This document shows positions 36,340 to 45,852 of a stretch of DNA of 64,000 nucleotides, one piece after another (the stretch's first letter is position 1; the number at the start of each line of letters is the position of its first letter). A model generated the notes under the pieces. It saw only the letters and a list, made by a program, of their open reading frames with translations. It had not been told where the DNA came from and made no database searches. Source of the DNA: Bradyrhizobium jicamae (GTDB lineage Bacteria; Pseudomonadota; Alphaproteobacteria; Rhizobiales; Xanthobacteraceae); contig NZ_LLXZ01000059.1 of the NCBI RefSeq assembly GCF_001440395.1, forward strand, positions 81,783 through 145,782, in the 5' to 3' direction. Both the position numbers and the translations under genes were made by a program.

Positions 36340-36712
36340 CTATCCTCCACGCGCGGAATAAACACGACCACCAGCGGAGATCCGGTAAACTGCTGCTCTA
36401 GAAACGTGGCTGTCAGAGTTTTCGATCTCGTTCGCTCGCTGAGGGACGCATGGTGCCAAACGCATAGCTCAGGAGCATAGTCTTTGAACCGGTCCGCGGC
36501 TCGACCCTTTCGGATTACCCATTCTCGATCACAGGAGAAGCCCAGACCAACCGGTCGGACCTGCCGCACTGGCTTGCAAACAGGCAGACAAGGCTTGTGA
36601 GGGCGGAGCCGCAACCTCGATCTTCATCGCGCCGCCACCAGCCGACCCGACTAGGCGCCTCCCACCATCGCGGTGTCGTGTTGGATCAGTTCGAGCTGGA
36701 GCTTTGCGACTA
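36340..36712. other. Intergenic region between wzx-like gene and wecBC
   Basis: About 370 bases that contain the second copy of the 80-bp repeat (36475-36554) and the wecBC promoter. Nothing else is recognised. Confidence 0.4.
36475..36554 (-). repeat. 80-bp repeat, copy 2 (upstream of wecBC)
   Basis: Near-identical to 24131-24211, in the same orientation relative to the downstream minus-strand gene and 136 bases before its start. The shared core reads GATCGAGAATGGGTAATCCG and then AAAGGGTCGAGCC on the minus strand. Confidence 0.8.
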
Positions 36713-38218
36713 TCATTTTCCTCTCCCGACCGATCCACGAAGTAGCCTGAAGAGATTCGAAATAATGTCGCGGTCTTGATCGGTAATGAGAAATCGCCAT
36801 GCCGCGCCAGAAAAAAGTGCGAGAAAAACAGCCGCTTCAAACACCGTGAACAACAACGTCCGGTCATCAATCGGTTTCGACAACAGCCACACCATGCCTG
36901 CTGTTGCAACTGCCACTGCAGTCGCAGTCGCGACAGGCATTCCGATAATCCGAATGCGAAACATGCGGAGCACGACAGTGTAGCGGACAAGGTTTATCAT
37001 CGCCATTGTCGCGAAACTCGCCAGCGCAGCGCCGAGTTGTCCAAAGAGCGGTACCAGCACCCAGCAGGCAAGCACTGAAAGCAGGAATCCGCAGCCCAGA
37101 ATAATTGTCTCCCGGACGTGCCATCCGGTCATGGAAAGCGCAAACCCGCTATACCCGAGGATGGTCTGCACGAATATTCTTGCCGCAACGAGCGCCACTA
37201 CGCTCGTATCGACCGCGAAGGTGGGCCCGAGCACCAGATCCATGCGGTCACCCCAAAAAAGGATGGCGGCAAATATGGGCGCTGAAACCAGCGTCATTCG
37301 ACGAATGTTCTCAGCCAGAAGAGTCTCCATTGCGGCGAAGTCGTTGTTGCGATAGCAGAGCGCGACACGAGGCCCCAAAGTTTGCCCGAGCGCCTCCCCG
37401 ACAAGACCGATGAGCTGTGCAATCATAAGGATGGCCGCATATTGGCCGACGTCCCTCGCGCTCCCAGAATAGCCAAGAAAGAGCGAGTCGGCGCTCCGGA
37501 TCCAAACGACGAAGACCACCGAAGCGCACAGGCTCGGGGAATATAGAAGGACAGATCGGACGTCCGCCCAATCCCATCGATGAGAGGTGCCGCTACCAGC
37601 CAGGTCCTTGCGTGCAACCGAGGCCAGCACCACCCAGGAAATGACGTACGCGGCGCATGTCGCAACAACAATCGCCCACAATCGAAATCCAAGGACGAAC
37701 AGCAGGCCCATAAGTATGAGTCGGATGGTGGGTTGCACCACGTAGTGTGCCAGCATGAAAGGTGTGGGATTCAGCACTCCTCGATAGGCCCCGCCCAACA
37801 CGGCGATGTCCGTCGCAAACGGGAGTGCTATGAGCATCACGAAAAGAACATTCGCGAAATCCGGATAGCGGTAGATCGATTGCTCGACATAGCTGCCCAG
37901 CCCTGCTGCCACCAGTGCGGGGGGGATGATCGCGAGGCCGAAGGTGAGGAGCCGGAGAAACGTCAGTTGTCCTAGTCGGATCGAAAGCCGTTCGGGTGCG
38001 GATCCTAAATGGCGTTGCAGTGCGAGGTCCAGCCCGAGCGGGCTAACAATGCTGCAGCTTTCCAGGACAGTACGAGCGATGTTGAACATGCCGTACTGAG
38101 TTGCCCCAATCATTCGTGCGACTATGATGCCTGCGACGAAGCTCACGACTTTGGCGTAGGCGATTGACGCGGCGTTGAGCGGCGCTCCTTTCAGGAAGGA
38201 ATAATAGGGAGCATCCAT
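36713..38218 (-). CDS. Wzx-type polysaccharide flippase
   Basis: About 500 residues with 12-14 predicted membrane helices. It begins MDAPYYSFLKGAPLNAASIAYAKVVSFV, then GIIVARMIGATQYGMFNIA, the characteristic N-terminal pattern of MOP-family oligosaccharide transporters; the rest alternates hydrophobic helices and short basic loops. It would flip undecaprenyl-linked repeat units across the inner membrane for Wzy. I place the start at 38218; an ATG at 38239 is also in frame. It lies upstream of wecBC on the same strand. Confidence 0.85.
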   Translation of the reverse strand: MDAPYYSFLKGAPLNAASIAYAKVVSFVAGIIVARMIGATQYGMFNIARTVLESCSIVSPLGLDLALQRHLGSAPERLSIRLGQLTFLRLLTFGLAIIPPALVAAGLGSYVEQSIYRYPDFANVLFVMLIALPFATDIAVLGGAYRGVLNPTPFMLAHYVVQPTIRLILMGLLFVLGFRLWAIVVATCAAYVISWVVLASVARKDLAGSGTSHRWDWADVRSVLLYSPSLCASVVFVVWIRSADSLFLGYSGSARDVGQYAAILMIAQLIGLVGEALGQTLGPRVALCYRNNDFAAMETLLAENIRRMTLVSAPIFAAILFWGDRMDLVLGPTFAVDTSVVALVAARIFVQTILGYSGFALSMTGWHVRETIILGCGFLLSVLACWVLVPLFGQLGAALASFATMAMINLVRYTVVLRMFRIRIIGMPVATATAVAVATAGMVWLLSKPIDDRTLLFTVFEAAVFLALFSGAAWRFLITDQDRDIISNLFRLLRGSVGRGK

Positions 38219-38689
38219 TGTGGTCCGGCTGGCGTCCATAGTTGGAATATCCCTTCAATTTCGACGTAGGTTAGGAACGATGCAGCATCTCGGCGATGCG
38301 CCGCGAAATCTGACCGGCGAGTACGGAGAACAGTCCGTCGGGCGGTGAGGGCCGCGATCCGTTTGACCTGCGCCGAGCGTCATCCCCATCTCGGAAATGG
38401 CCGACGCGGGCGTTTTTGGGAGCAATTAGTTCCGGGCAAGCTATTTGTCATCGGGCATCTCTTTGAGTGTGCTTCGGTCCAATGGATGACAGGAAGTGGC
38501 CGAGGCGAGATCACGCGGCCGGCCGGTCCCTCCCACGACAGGCCACCTTAAGCATAGCGACAAACGACAATGTTGCTAGCGCATCTCAACTGAATCATGG
38601 CATCTCAAGTGCACCAGCCCTTCCGCCGGTCGTCGCCGCCGTCATTTCATATTTCGCGCCGACCTCCACGCCAGCATTTGCAACTCTCG
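38219..38689. other. Intergenic, nothing recognised
   Basis: About 470 bases between the GT4 gene and the flippase, both on the minus strand. No motif or RNA seen; the flippase promoter should be here. Confidence 0.35.
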
Positions 38690-39823
38690 TCAGAGCGCCT
38701 TCACTCGAATCGAGCGCGTCTTCCTGTCCGCGAGCTGCCGATAAAGGCAGAGATACGCATTAGTCATCGTATCGAGCGAGAATGCTCCTGCGATACGCCG
38801 CCGCCCTTCCATGCCGAATTGATTAGCGAGCTCGGCGTTATTGAGAAGTTTAAGCACACGGTCGGTCAGAACTCCGGCGTCGTGACTCGGCACAAGAAAT
38901 CCCGTCTGTCCTTCCAGGACCAATTCAGGCGTGCCCCCTTCGTTTGTTGCTACGATTGGCTTACCCAACGCCATGCATTCGGTTATTGCGTTGGAGATAC
39001 CCTCACCGTGTAGGCGGCTGTTTGTAACGAGAACTCCGACAGTGAAGAGGTTGGCGATACTCTCTACGTCTTTCCGCTGACCCAGAAACTTTATGCGCGG
39101 CGAATGTTCTGGTGGGACGCTAGCGCGCACTCGCTGCAACGTTTCACCCTCGCCGACAGCCAGAAACGTAACATCGTGCCTGAGATCGCAAATGCGGCGT
39201 GCCATTTCGACGAAGGTCGCGTAATCCTTTCTGGGCGCGAAGTTCGCAACCATCCCCACAATGTGGGGTGTCGTCACTCCCAGAATGCTGCGAAGCTCCG
39301 CCTCGTCCGTCAAGTTGGAGATTCTCTCAGGATTGAATCCATTGTAGATACATAGACCTTTGCGCTCGGGGATATGATAGGCAGCTAGGCCCGCGCGCGA
39401 ATTGGCGACAACAATGTCCGAAAATGGGATAGTCAGCTTGCCGCTGAAATACTGTTTACTCCACAGTGCCATATGCGGCGGCGCGTCTCGTACAAAGCCA
39501 TTAACGAAGGCTGTGCCGCACAGTCGTGCAACCGGTGCTGCATAAATGGAGCACATCGAGCTCCAGGAGTGAACGACGTCTATTTTCAGATTGGATACCA
39601 GCTCGTACAAACTCTTGAAAAGGCGCAAATCTCTCTTGCTTCTCCGAACGAGCTGGATGACTTGCGCGTGGTCACGGTCGATCTCGTAACGAAGCTTCTC
39701 CTCGTCCATGACCGCGACGAATGATTTTATGTCACTGTGAGCGAAAAGGCCCCTCAACAATTCGACGATTTGCCGTTCTTTCCCTCCTGGGCCTAGACGG
39801 TCGGTAAGATGCAATATGCGCAT
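38690..39823 (-). CDS. GT4-family glycosyltransferase
   Basis: About 377 residues from the ATG at 39823 (MRILHLTDRLGPGGKERQIVEL), where the glycine-rich acceptor loop starts; the longer frame upstream is unneeded. Further marks are DVVHSWSSMCSIYAAPVARL, GMVANFAPRKDYATFVEMAR, and the donor loop HGEGISNAITECMALGKPIV followed by NEGGTPELVLEG. A retaining nucleotide-sugar transferase for the repeat unit. Its neighbours are remnants on one side and the flippase on the other. Confidence 0.9.
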   Translation of the reverse strand: MRILHLTDRLGPGGKERQIVELLRGLFAHSDIKSFVAVMDEEKLRYEIDRDHAQVIQLVRRSKRDLRLFKSLYELVSNLKIDVVHSWSSMCSIYAAPVARLCGTAFVNGFVRDAPPHMALWSKQYFSGKLTIPFSDIVVANSRAGLAAYHIPERKGLCIYNGFNPERISNLTDEAELRSILGVTTPHIVGMVANFAPRKDYATFVEMARRICDLRHDVTFLAVGEGETLQRVRASVPPEHSPRIKFLGQRKDVESIANLFTVGVLVTNSRLHGEGISNAITECMALGKPIVATNEGGTPELVLEGQTGFLVPSHDAGVLTDRVLKLLNNAELANQFGMEGRRRIAGAFSLDTMTNAYLCLYRQLADRKTRSIRVKAL

Positions 39824-40082
39824 CTCAGCCTCCCGCGTGGACTGATTCAGTCCAAGTCGCAACAAGGCGCTCAGCGCGAAGCTCGATGTCTGGCCGCGTA
39901 CGATGTAAACCGCGTCTCATTTCTGGACGCCTGCGCCAGCGGGTAAGAATGACAACTTGATGCGGACGGGCCGGCTCATTGGATTTCGTTTCGCTTTCAC
40001 AAGTCTTGTCTCTTTGTTCGACAACGTGGGAGTCATACATGTGCTTCGAAATCACTATAAGGGTGTCAATGCCATTCCCCAA

Positions 40083-40139
40083 CCGGCTGGTCCGGGCTAC
40101 TTCCTTCGTCGTAACTCGAAAGGGTCCGAGCCGGGATCG
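40083..40139 (+). repeat. Degenerate third copy of the 80-bp repeat
   Basis: CCGGCTGGTCCGGGCTACTT ... GTAACTCGAAAGGGTCCGAG on the plus strand aligns with the repeat before asnB-1 and wecBC, with about a dozen bases missing in the middle. It is followed directly by a wecB fragment, so the pair looks like a rearranged copy of the wecBC upstream region. Confidence 0.5.
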
Positions 40140-40141
40140 TT

Positions 40142-40222
40142 TTCTCGGAACTCGATCATCCCGCGCCGAAGTACAATTTGAATGTCGGCTCCGGCGGCCA
40201 CGCGGATGAGGAACACAAATGA
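40142..40222 (+). pseudogene. wecB fragment
   Basis: The frame FSELDHPAPKYNLNVGSGGH then ADEEHK and TGA matches residues about 47-70 of the UDP-GlcNAc 2-epimerase part of the fused gene at 36339 (FFSELDLPAPKYNLNVGSGGH). Only about 26 codons remain. It is fused 5' to the repeat remnant and overlaps the start codon of the lyase-like gene, so recombination has put these pieces together. Confidence 0.7.
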
Positions 40223-41148
40223 CAATCGTACCAAGCTTGGCGTTCTTCGTTGCCGCAGCTGCCAGCATAGTGAACATCCATGATGGACTAAGGATCGCTA
40301 CAACGACAGTAGATGCAGGTGGGTCCTGGAGTGTTTTGGGTGCACGCTTGGCCGGCGGGACTCCCAGCTTTGCTGGCTCGGATACGGCATACACTACGAG
40401 AGTATCATCGCGATCTGCAAATCGAACAGTGATCCCGTCGATTACGAACTTTTCGCCTACGGCAAGCGGCGAGGGTTTCGTTACAATTGGCGACGACCGT
40501 TACTGGGTGGAGACGGCGGGCAAGAGCTATAGCCTGACCAATCCTGACTCGCAGACTCTGCGGTTCGAAATTCAACCGGGTGATAAAGCCTCGTTCGACT
40601 ACGCAAATGGAGCAGCTTGTGATCGCTCCCAGATTGACGGTTCCGCCGGTGGACACATGCCGGTCGGTGCTCCTGTCAACATAAACTACCAGTTTTTGTT
40701 GGAGCCCAATGGGCCCAACGGCTCATTTACAAACACGGCATCATGGTTTGTCACCGGAGAAATTCAAAGCACCGCGTATGGGGCATCGCCTCCAGTCGCG
40801 ATCGAGCTTCATGGCGACCGTCTGGTGGTTATCGCCCGCCATGTCCTGCCCGGTGGGAATCCCAGCAACAGTTCCAGCGACCTTAAAATGCTCACGCTCT
40901 GGACCGACCCCGATCCAATTCGAACTGGCAAGTATAACAATATCCAGATACAGGCCAGCGTGTCGAACAACGGTGGCGGGTATCTGCAGGTTTCGGTCAA
41001 TGGTATTCAAGTTGTGAACTATCGTGGCCCCTTAGGGTATGGGGCCACCACCTATTGGATGTACGGGCTCTATCGGTCGCCGACATCCGAGACTGTTGCC
41101 GCCAAATTTCGAAATATGATGCTAACAATGGGGGCTGCGGCGCCATAG
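40219..41148 (+). CDS. Lyase-like secreted protein, truncated paralogue of the 45853-47805 gene
   Basis: About 309 residues. After a hydrophobic N-terminus (SLAFFVAAAASIVNI) it carries a beta-jelly-roll domain of the heparin lyase I-like (PF14099) type: FSPTASGEGFVTIGDDRYWV, FEIQPGDKASFDY, NYQFLLEPNGPNGSF, and YWMYGLYRSPTSETVAAKFR. The same domain, about seven residues in ten alike, begins the large protein on the other strand. Here the reading stops after AAAP exactly where an IS3 remnant starts, so its repeat-rich C-terminus with the presumed type I secretion signal is gone. It may be non-secreted or dead. The N-terminal 70 residues do not match the paralogue and may come from other DNA. 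Confidence 0.75.
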   Translation: MTIVPSLAFFVAAAASIVNIHDGLRIATTTVDAGGSWSVLGARLAGGTPSFAGSDTAYTTRVSSRSANRTVIPSITNFSPTASGEGFVTIGDDRYWVETAGKSYSLTNPDSQTLRFEIQPGDKASFDYANGAACDRSQIDGSAGGHMPVGAPVNINYQFLLEPNGPNGSFTNTASWFVTGEIQSTAYGASPPVAIELHGDRLVVIARHVLPGGNPSNSSSDLKMLTLWTDPDPIRTGKYNNIQIQASVSNNGGGYLQVSVNGIQVVNYRGPLGYGATTYWMYGLYRSPTSETVAAKFRNMMLTMGAAAP

Positions 41149-41154
41149 CGAGAA

Positions 41155-41590
41155 CGCGAAGTTGAACAAGCCGGTCGCAAATCTTTCGCCCGACAAGGAG
41201 ATGCTGCAGGGACGTGATCCGCTGAAAATTGTGGGGCCTGGGCCGGAAGCGCACGCTCGTCGATGAGGTTTGCGGTGAGTGGCAGGTGTCGATCCGCACG
41301 GGCTGCGCGGCGGTCGAGTTCGACAGGTCGACCTATTACCGCAAATCCCGTCGCTCCGGTCAGGCTGCCCTCGAACAACGGATCAAGGAGGTCTGCCACT
41401 CACGTATTCGCTACGGCTACCGCCGCGTTCACGTCCTGCTGCGCCGGGAAGGTTGGCGCCACAGCCAGAACAATATGCGGCGCATCTATCGAGAGTTGGG
41501 CCGGCAATTACGCAACAGAACGCCCAAGCACCGGGTCAAGGCGAAGCTGCGCGATGGTCCGTCTCCGGTTGACTGCAATGCTGATCGATG
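41155..41590 (+). mobile_element. IS3-family remnant (OrfA end and OrfB start)
   Basis: The first part reads ENAKLNKPVANLSPDKEMLQ, the OrfA coiled-coil end, with a stop before KLWGLGRKRTLVDEVCGEWQ, which starts OrfB. OrfB continues with EFDRSTYYRKSRRSGQAALE, RYGYRRVHVLLRREGW and RELGRQLRNRTPK. The DDE domain that should follow is absent, so this is a dead 5' portion. The related OrfA start is at 20568-20747; both may derive from one element or two insertions. Confidence 0.8.
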
Positions 41591-41604
41591 GCGTTGCGCT
41601 TTGT

Positions 41605-43038
41605 CTACCGTTCCCGCAAGGACTCCTGCTTGTATCTTGCCAGCGGCGAGAGAAGATAGCTGATGATGGTTCGCGAGCCTGTTTTGATCTCTACCGTCAC
41701 TGCCATTCCCGGCCCAAGCTTGACGAGTTTCTCATCTATCTGCATGGCCACGCGGTCAAGCGAGACACGAGCGGCATATTCCAGCTCCTGACCTTTCGGC
41801 TCGCTGCTGTTCGTTGCCGCGCCCATAGCCCGATCATTCGAAGCGCCCTGCGGCCTGTCGCGGGTGATGGCGTCGGACGAAACGCTGATCACTTCGCCAT
41901 GAAGTAGCCCGTAGCGCGTGAAGTTGAATGTATCGACCTTGATCTCCGCCTTTTGTCCCGGATGCACGAATCCGATGTCGCGGTTGGAAAGCATGGCCTC
42001 GATCTCGAGCTGGCTTTGGCTCGGAACCACCACGGCCAGCGCCTGGGCAGGGGTCACCACGCCGCCCACCGTATGAACGGCGAGCTGTTGCACGACGCCA
42101 TCGACGGGCGCGGCCAAACGCTGAAGCTTCGTGCGCCGTTCCGCCTTGATCACCTCTTGCGCCGCGCTTGCAGTTTTCTGCTCGGCCTTCGCGAGGGCGT
42201 CATAGGTCGTGCGCCGAAACTCCGCGGCGGTCTTCTCCCTGGTTTCCTTCAGCAACGCCACGGCGGCGTCGGCTTCGCGCAGCCGGCTCTGCTGCAGGAC
42301 GAGGTCCTGCTGAAGGCCGACCAGTTCCTGGTATTCGGAGAGATAGACGACCTTGGAAGCCAGTGCCTTGTCGACCAGGTTCTTGCGGATGTCGACGCGC
42401 TCCTGCAGCACCGGTATCGTGGCCTGCAGCTTTGCGACGCTCGCCGAAGTGGTCGCCCGTTCCGCGTCCTTCTGGCCCTGCTGACGTTCGATCTCGGCGA
42501 GCCTGGCGTTCTGTTCGGCGCGCTGGCTGATCAGGAACTGACGATGCATCTCGACCTCCGCGGCGCTTGCGCTCTGCGGTGGCTTGAAGGCGGCAAGCGG
42601 ATCCTCCGCCAGCGCGGCGCGCAGCCGCGCGACGTCGAGTTCGGCGGCGACGAGGTCGCTCTTCTGACGCTCGTTGTCGGCTTCTGTCATCGTCGGATCG
42701 AGTTCGATGAGAACGTCGCCGGCTTTCACGGTCTGCCCGTCGCGGACGTGGATGGCGCGGACCACGCCCGTCTCGAACGGCTGGACCAGCTTGGTGCGTC
42801 CGCCCGGCACGATCTTGCCCGTCGCAGTGGCGACGATATCGACGTTGCCGAACGACGCCCACAGCAGCGCAAAGCAAAAGACCGCGATGATGCTGGCGCC
42901 GATCGCGCGCCCGATCGGCGACGGCGGCGTTTCGGTGATCTCGAGCGCCGCCGGCAGGAACGCGATTTCCTGCTCGCGGCGACGGGCCGGAGCCGGGCGG
43001 TTCGGAAACGGGACGATGTTTCGGCTAGCGGACGTCAT
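41605..43038 (-). CDS. HlyD-family type I secretion membrane-fusion protein
   Basis: 477 residues with one N-terminal membrane helix (AIGASIIAVFCFALLWASF, about 45-63), a lipoyl-like domain (GKIVPGGRTKLVQPFETGVV), a long coiled coil (about 130-290) and a C-terminal beta-barrel ending in VEIKTGSRTIISYLLSPL, the classic HlyD end. It links the ABC exporter to an outer-membrane TolC-like channel, not encoded here. Its start overlaps the ABC gene stop by 14 bases. Confidence 0.92.
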   Translation of the reverse strand: MTSASRNIVPFPNRPAPARRREQEIAFLPAALEITETPPSPIGRAIGASIIAVFCFALLWASFGNVDIVATATGKIVPGGRTKLVQPFETGVVRAIHVRDGQTVKAGDVLIELDPTMTEADNERQKSDLVAAELDVARLRAALAEDPLAAFKPPQSASAAEVEMHRQFLISQRAEQNARLAEIERQQGQKDAERATTSASVAKLQATIPVLQERVDIRKNLVDKALASKVVYLSEYQELVGLQQDLVLQQSRLREADAAVALLKETREKTAAEFRRTTYDALAKAEQKTASAAQEVIKAERRTKLQRLAAPVDGVVQQLAVHTVGGVVTPAQALAVVVPSQSQLEIEAMLSNRDIGFVHPGQKAEIKVDTFNFTRYGLLHGEVISVSSDAITRDRPQGASNDRAMGAATNSSEPKGQELEYAARVSLDRVAMQIDEKLVKLGPGMAVTVEIKTGSRTIISYLLSPLARYKQESLRER

Positions 43039-45736
43039 GGATACCGGCCTGGAGATAATGGAGGTTTGCGTAGCGCCCGTTCGAGCGGATCAGCTCGTCA
43101 TGGTTACCGTCCTCGACGATGCGGCCATGCTCGAGCGTGATGATCCGGTCGGCATTGCGCACCGTCGAGAGCCGATGGGCGATGACGAACACGGTTCGGC
43201 CAGCGGAAATTCGCTTCATGTTCTGCTGGATGGCACGCTCGCTTTCGTAGTCGAGTGCGCTGGTCGCCTCGTCGAGGATGAGGATGCGCGGGTCGGTAAT
43301 CAGGGCGCGCGCGATCGCGACACGCTGGCGTTGTCCGCCGGACAGGCTGCTGCCGCGCTCGCCGACGACGGTGTCGTATCCCTCGGGCAGTTCCAGGATG
43401 AAGTCGTGAGCGCCGGCGAGCGTTGCCGCCTCGATGACGCGATCCATCGGCAGGGCCGGGTCGGCCAGCGCGATGTTTTCGCGGATCGAGCGGTTGAACA
43501 GCACGTTCTCCTGCAGGACGACGCCAATCTGGCGCCGCAGCCAGGTCAGATCGACCATCGCAAGGTCGACGCCGTCGACCAGCACGCGCCCGCTCTCCGG
43601 TACGTAGAGACGCTGGACCAGCTTGGTGATGGTGCTCTTGCCCGAGCCGGACGAGCCGACGATGCCGACGACCTGGCCGGGCCGGACGTTGAACGAGACG
43701 TTGTGCAGCACTTCGGGGCCGTCGATGCGGTAGCGGAACGTCGCATGCTCGAACGTGACCTGCCCGCGGATCGGCGGCAGTGCGGCACGGCCCGGATTGA
43801 AGCTCGGCTCCGGGATGGTGTTGAGGATGTCGCCGAGCCGATCGATCGACAGGCGGGCCTGGTGGAAATCCTGCCACATCTGCGCGAGACGCAGCACCGG
43901 CATGCTCACCCGTCCGGCCAGCATGTTGAACGCGACGAGCTCGCCGACGGTGAGATCGCCACCGATTACAAGTCTGGCGCCGAAGTAAAGCGTGGCCGCG
44001 GTGACCAGCTTGTTGATCATCTGGACCGCCTGGCTCGCGGTATTGTTCAGGCTGAGCACGCGGAAGCTTGCGCTGACATAGCCGGCGAGCTGTTCCTCCC
44101 ACCGGCGCTGCATCTGCGGCTCGACCGCCATGGCCTTCAGCGTCTCGACGCCGGTGACGCTCTCGACCAGGAAAGCCTGATTCTCGGAGCCCCGGTTGAA
44201 TTTCTCATCGAGGCGCCGGCGAAACAGCGGCGCGGCGCCCGCGGAAATGCCGATATAGAGCGGGAATGAGGCCAGAACGATCAGCGTCAACGTCGTCGAG
44301 TAGTAGAACATCACCGCAACGAAGACGACGGTGAACAACAGGTCGATCAAGAGCGTAAGCGCCGAGCTGGTCAGGAACTGGCGGATATTCTCCAGCTCGC
44401 GGACGCGCGCGACGGAATCGCCGACTCGGCGGGCCTGGAAATAGGCGATCGGCAGCGCCAACAGGTGACGAAACAGCCGGGCGCCGAGCTCGACGTCGAT
44501 GCGGTTCGTGGTGTGCGCAAACAGATAAACCCGAAGCGTTTCGAGAACGGCCTCGAACACGGTCAGCGCGACAAGGCCTATGATCAGGACGTCGAGCGTG
44601 CTCATGCTTCGATGCACGAGCACCTTGTCGATGACCACCTGGAAGAACAGCGGTGAGATGAGCGCGAAGATCTGAAGGAAGAACGACGCGACCAGCACCT
44701 CGCTGAGAAGACGGCGATACTTGTGAATCGCGCCGACAAACCAGCCGATATCGAAGCGGCGGGAGAGATCAGTCAGCGACGCGCGCCGCGCCATCAGGAT
44801 GATGTCGCCGTCCCAGATCGCCTCGAGCTCGGACTGCGTCATGGCTTCGGGCTGGGGCGACAATGGGCGCTGAACCAGAATCTTGTCGTCGTCGACCTTG
44901 CCGAGGATCAGGAAGCCGCCATCGCGCAGCAGGGCAATTCCCGGCAGCGGGGTGACCGCAAGCCTGTTCCAGCTCGTCTTCTGCGCGCGGGCCTTCAGCC
45001 CGAATTCCTTGGCGCAGCGCAGGATTTCAGTAACGCCCAGCTTCGCCGCGCCCATGCGGTGCCGGATCTGTTCAGGATCGGCCGCAATGCCATGGCATCG
45101 TAACAGGATTGCAACTGCCACGAGCCCGGACTCGTCCTCGCTCTGAGGCACGATGCTCGCAGCCTCGAAGTCGGATCTGGTCGCCGGCGGGGCAATATCC
45201 CCTCGATCGCCGAAGCAGGCACGCATCAATGAATCACGGGCCCGCATCACAGTATCGCGAGCGCGCGTTACGGGGCCGACGGCGCGGCGCGCCAGACCAC
45301 GCACGGTGACACTCATGTCAGCGAGGGCAGGGAGCAGCCGATTGATGACGTTCTGCGATCCGGTCAGGATCAAACGGCCGTCCCAGATTTCCTCGAATTC
45401 GGCGCGCGTCATCAGCTCCGGCCGCGTTGCGGTCGGATGCAGCACGAGCGCGCCGTTGTCGTCGACCTTGCCAAGAAGCAGAAACCCGCCGTCACGCAGC
45501 GATGCGATTCCAGGCAGCTGGAGGCTCGCAAGTCGTGTCCAACGAGTTGTTTGCGAGCGGAGCTTGACTCCAAACTCGCGAGCACAACGAACCAGGGCGC
45601 GGATACCTATCGTGCTGCTTCCGCAGCGATCGCGGAGCTGGTCCGGCTCGGCGTTGACGCCATGAAGGCGCAGGAACAGAGCCAAGGCTCGAAGCCCATG
45701 GTCTGCGGCGTGGGCATTCCCATTTTGCATCGCCAT
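43025..45736 (-). CDS. Type I secretion ABC exporter with two tandem C39-like domains
   Basis: 903 residues. Residues 12-125 and 196-310 are two copies of a C39-peptidase-like domain (ALALFLRLHGV ... LRDGGFLLLGKVDDNGALVL; AVAILLRCHGI ... LRDGGFLILGKVDDDKILVQ), neither with the catalytic cysteine, so they bind rather than cut the substrate. Then come a six-helix membrane domain (about 330-620) and an ATPase with GSSGSGKST, LSGGQRQRVAIARAL, ILILDEATSALD and VIAHRLST. The usual HlyB-type exporter has one such domain. It would export the lyase-like protein encoded next to it. Confidence 0.93.
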   Translation of the reverse strand: MAMQNGNAHAADHGLRALALFLRLHGVNAEPDQLRDRCGSSTIGIRALVRCAREFGVKLRSQTTRWTRLASLQLPGIASLRDGGFLLLGKVDDNGALVLHPTATRPELMTRAEFEEIWDGRLILTGSQNVINRLLPALADMSVTVRGLARRAVGPVTRARDTVMRARDSLMRACFGDRGDIAPPATRSDFEAASIVPQSEDESGLVAVAILLRCHGIAADPEQIRHRMGAAKLGVTEILRCAKEFGLKARAQKTSWNRLAVTPLPGIALLRDGGFLILGKVDDDKILVQRPLSPQPEAMTQSELEAIWDGDIILMARRASLTDLSRRFDIGWFVGAIHKYRRLLSEVLVASFFLQIFALISPLFFQVVIDKVLVHRSMSTLDVLIIGLVALTVFEAVLETLRVYLFAHTTNRIDVELGARLFRHLLALPIAYFQARRVGDSVARVRELENIRQFLTSSALTLLIDLLFTVVFVAVMFYYSTTLTLIVLASFPLYIGISAGAAPLFRRRLDEKFNRGSENQAFLVESVTGVETLKAMAVEPQMQRRWEEQLAGYVSASFRVLSLNNTASQAVQMINKLVTAATLYFGARLVIGGDLTVGELVAFNMLAGRVSMPVLRLAQMWQDFHQARLSIDRLGDILNTIPEPSFNPGRAALPPIRGQVTFEHATFRYRIDGPEVLHNVSFNVRPGQVVGIVGSSGSGKSTITKLVQRLYVPESGRVLVDGVDLAMVDLTWLRRQIGVVLQENVLFNRSIRENIALADPALPMDRVIEAATLAGAHDFILELPEGYDTVVGERGSSLSGGQRQRVAIARALITDPRILILDEATSALDYESERAIQQNMKRISAGRTVFVIAHRLSTVRNADRIITLEHGRIVEDGNHDELIRSNGRYANLHYLQAGIHDVR

Positions 45737-45852
45737 AATGTTTTAAACTCAACCCTTCGCGACTACCGGCCGCGTGTGATGTTCCTTCTCTGCATTCCAA
45801 AACGATGATGGTGCCGTACCCAGGCGCTGGCGCGCCCGGGTACGGCGGTAGA

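Noticed and set aside
39825..40394. 189-codon minus-strand frame upstream of the GT4 gene
   Set aside because: It overlaps the wecB fragment and the lyase-like gene on the other strand and shows no consistent family motif.
42674..44269. 531-codon plus-strand frame
   Set aside because: Antisense to the HlyD and ABC exporter genes, which have all expected motifs; typical GC-rich shadow frame.
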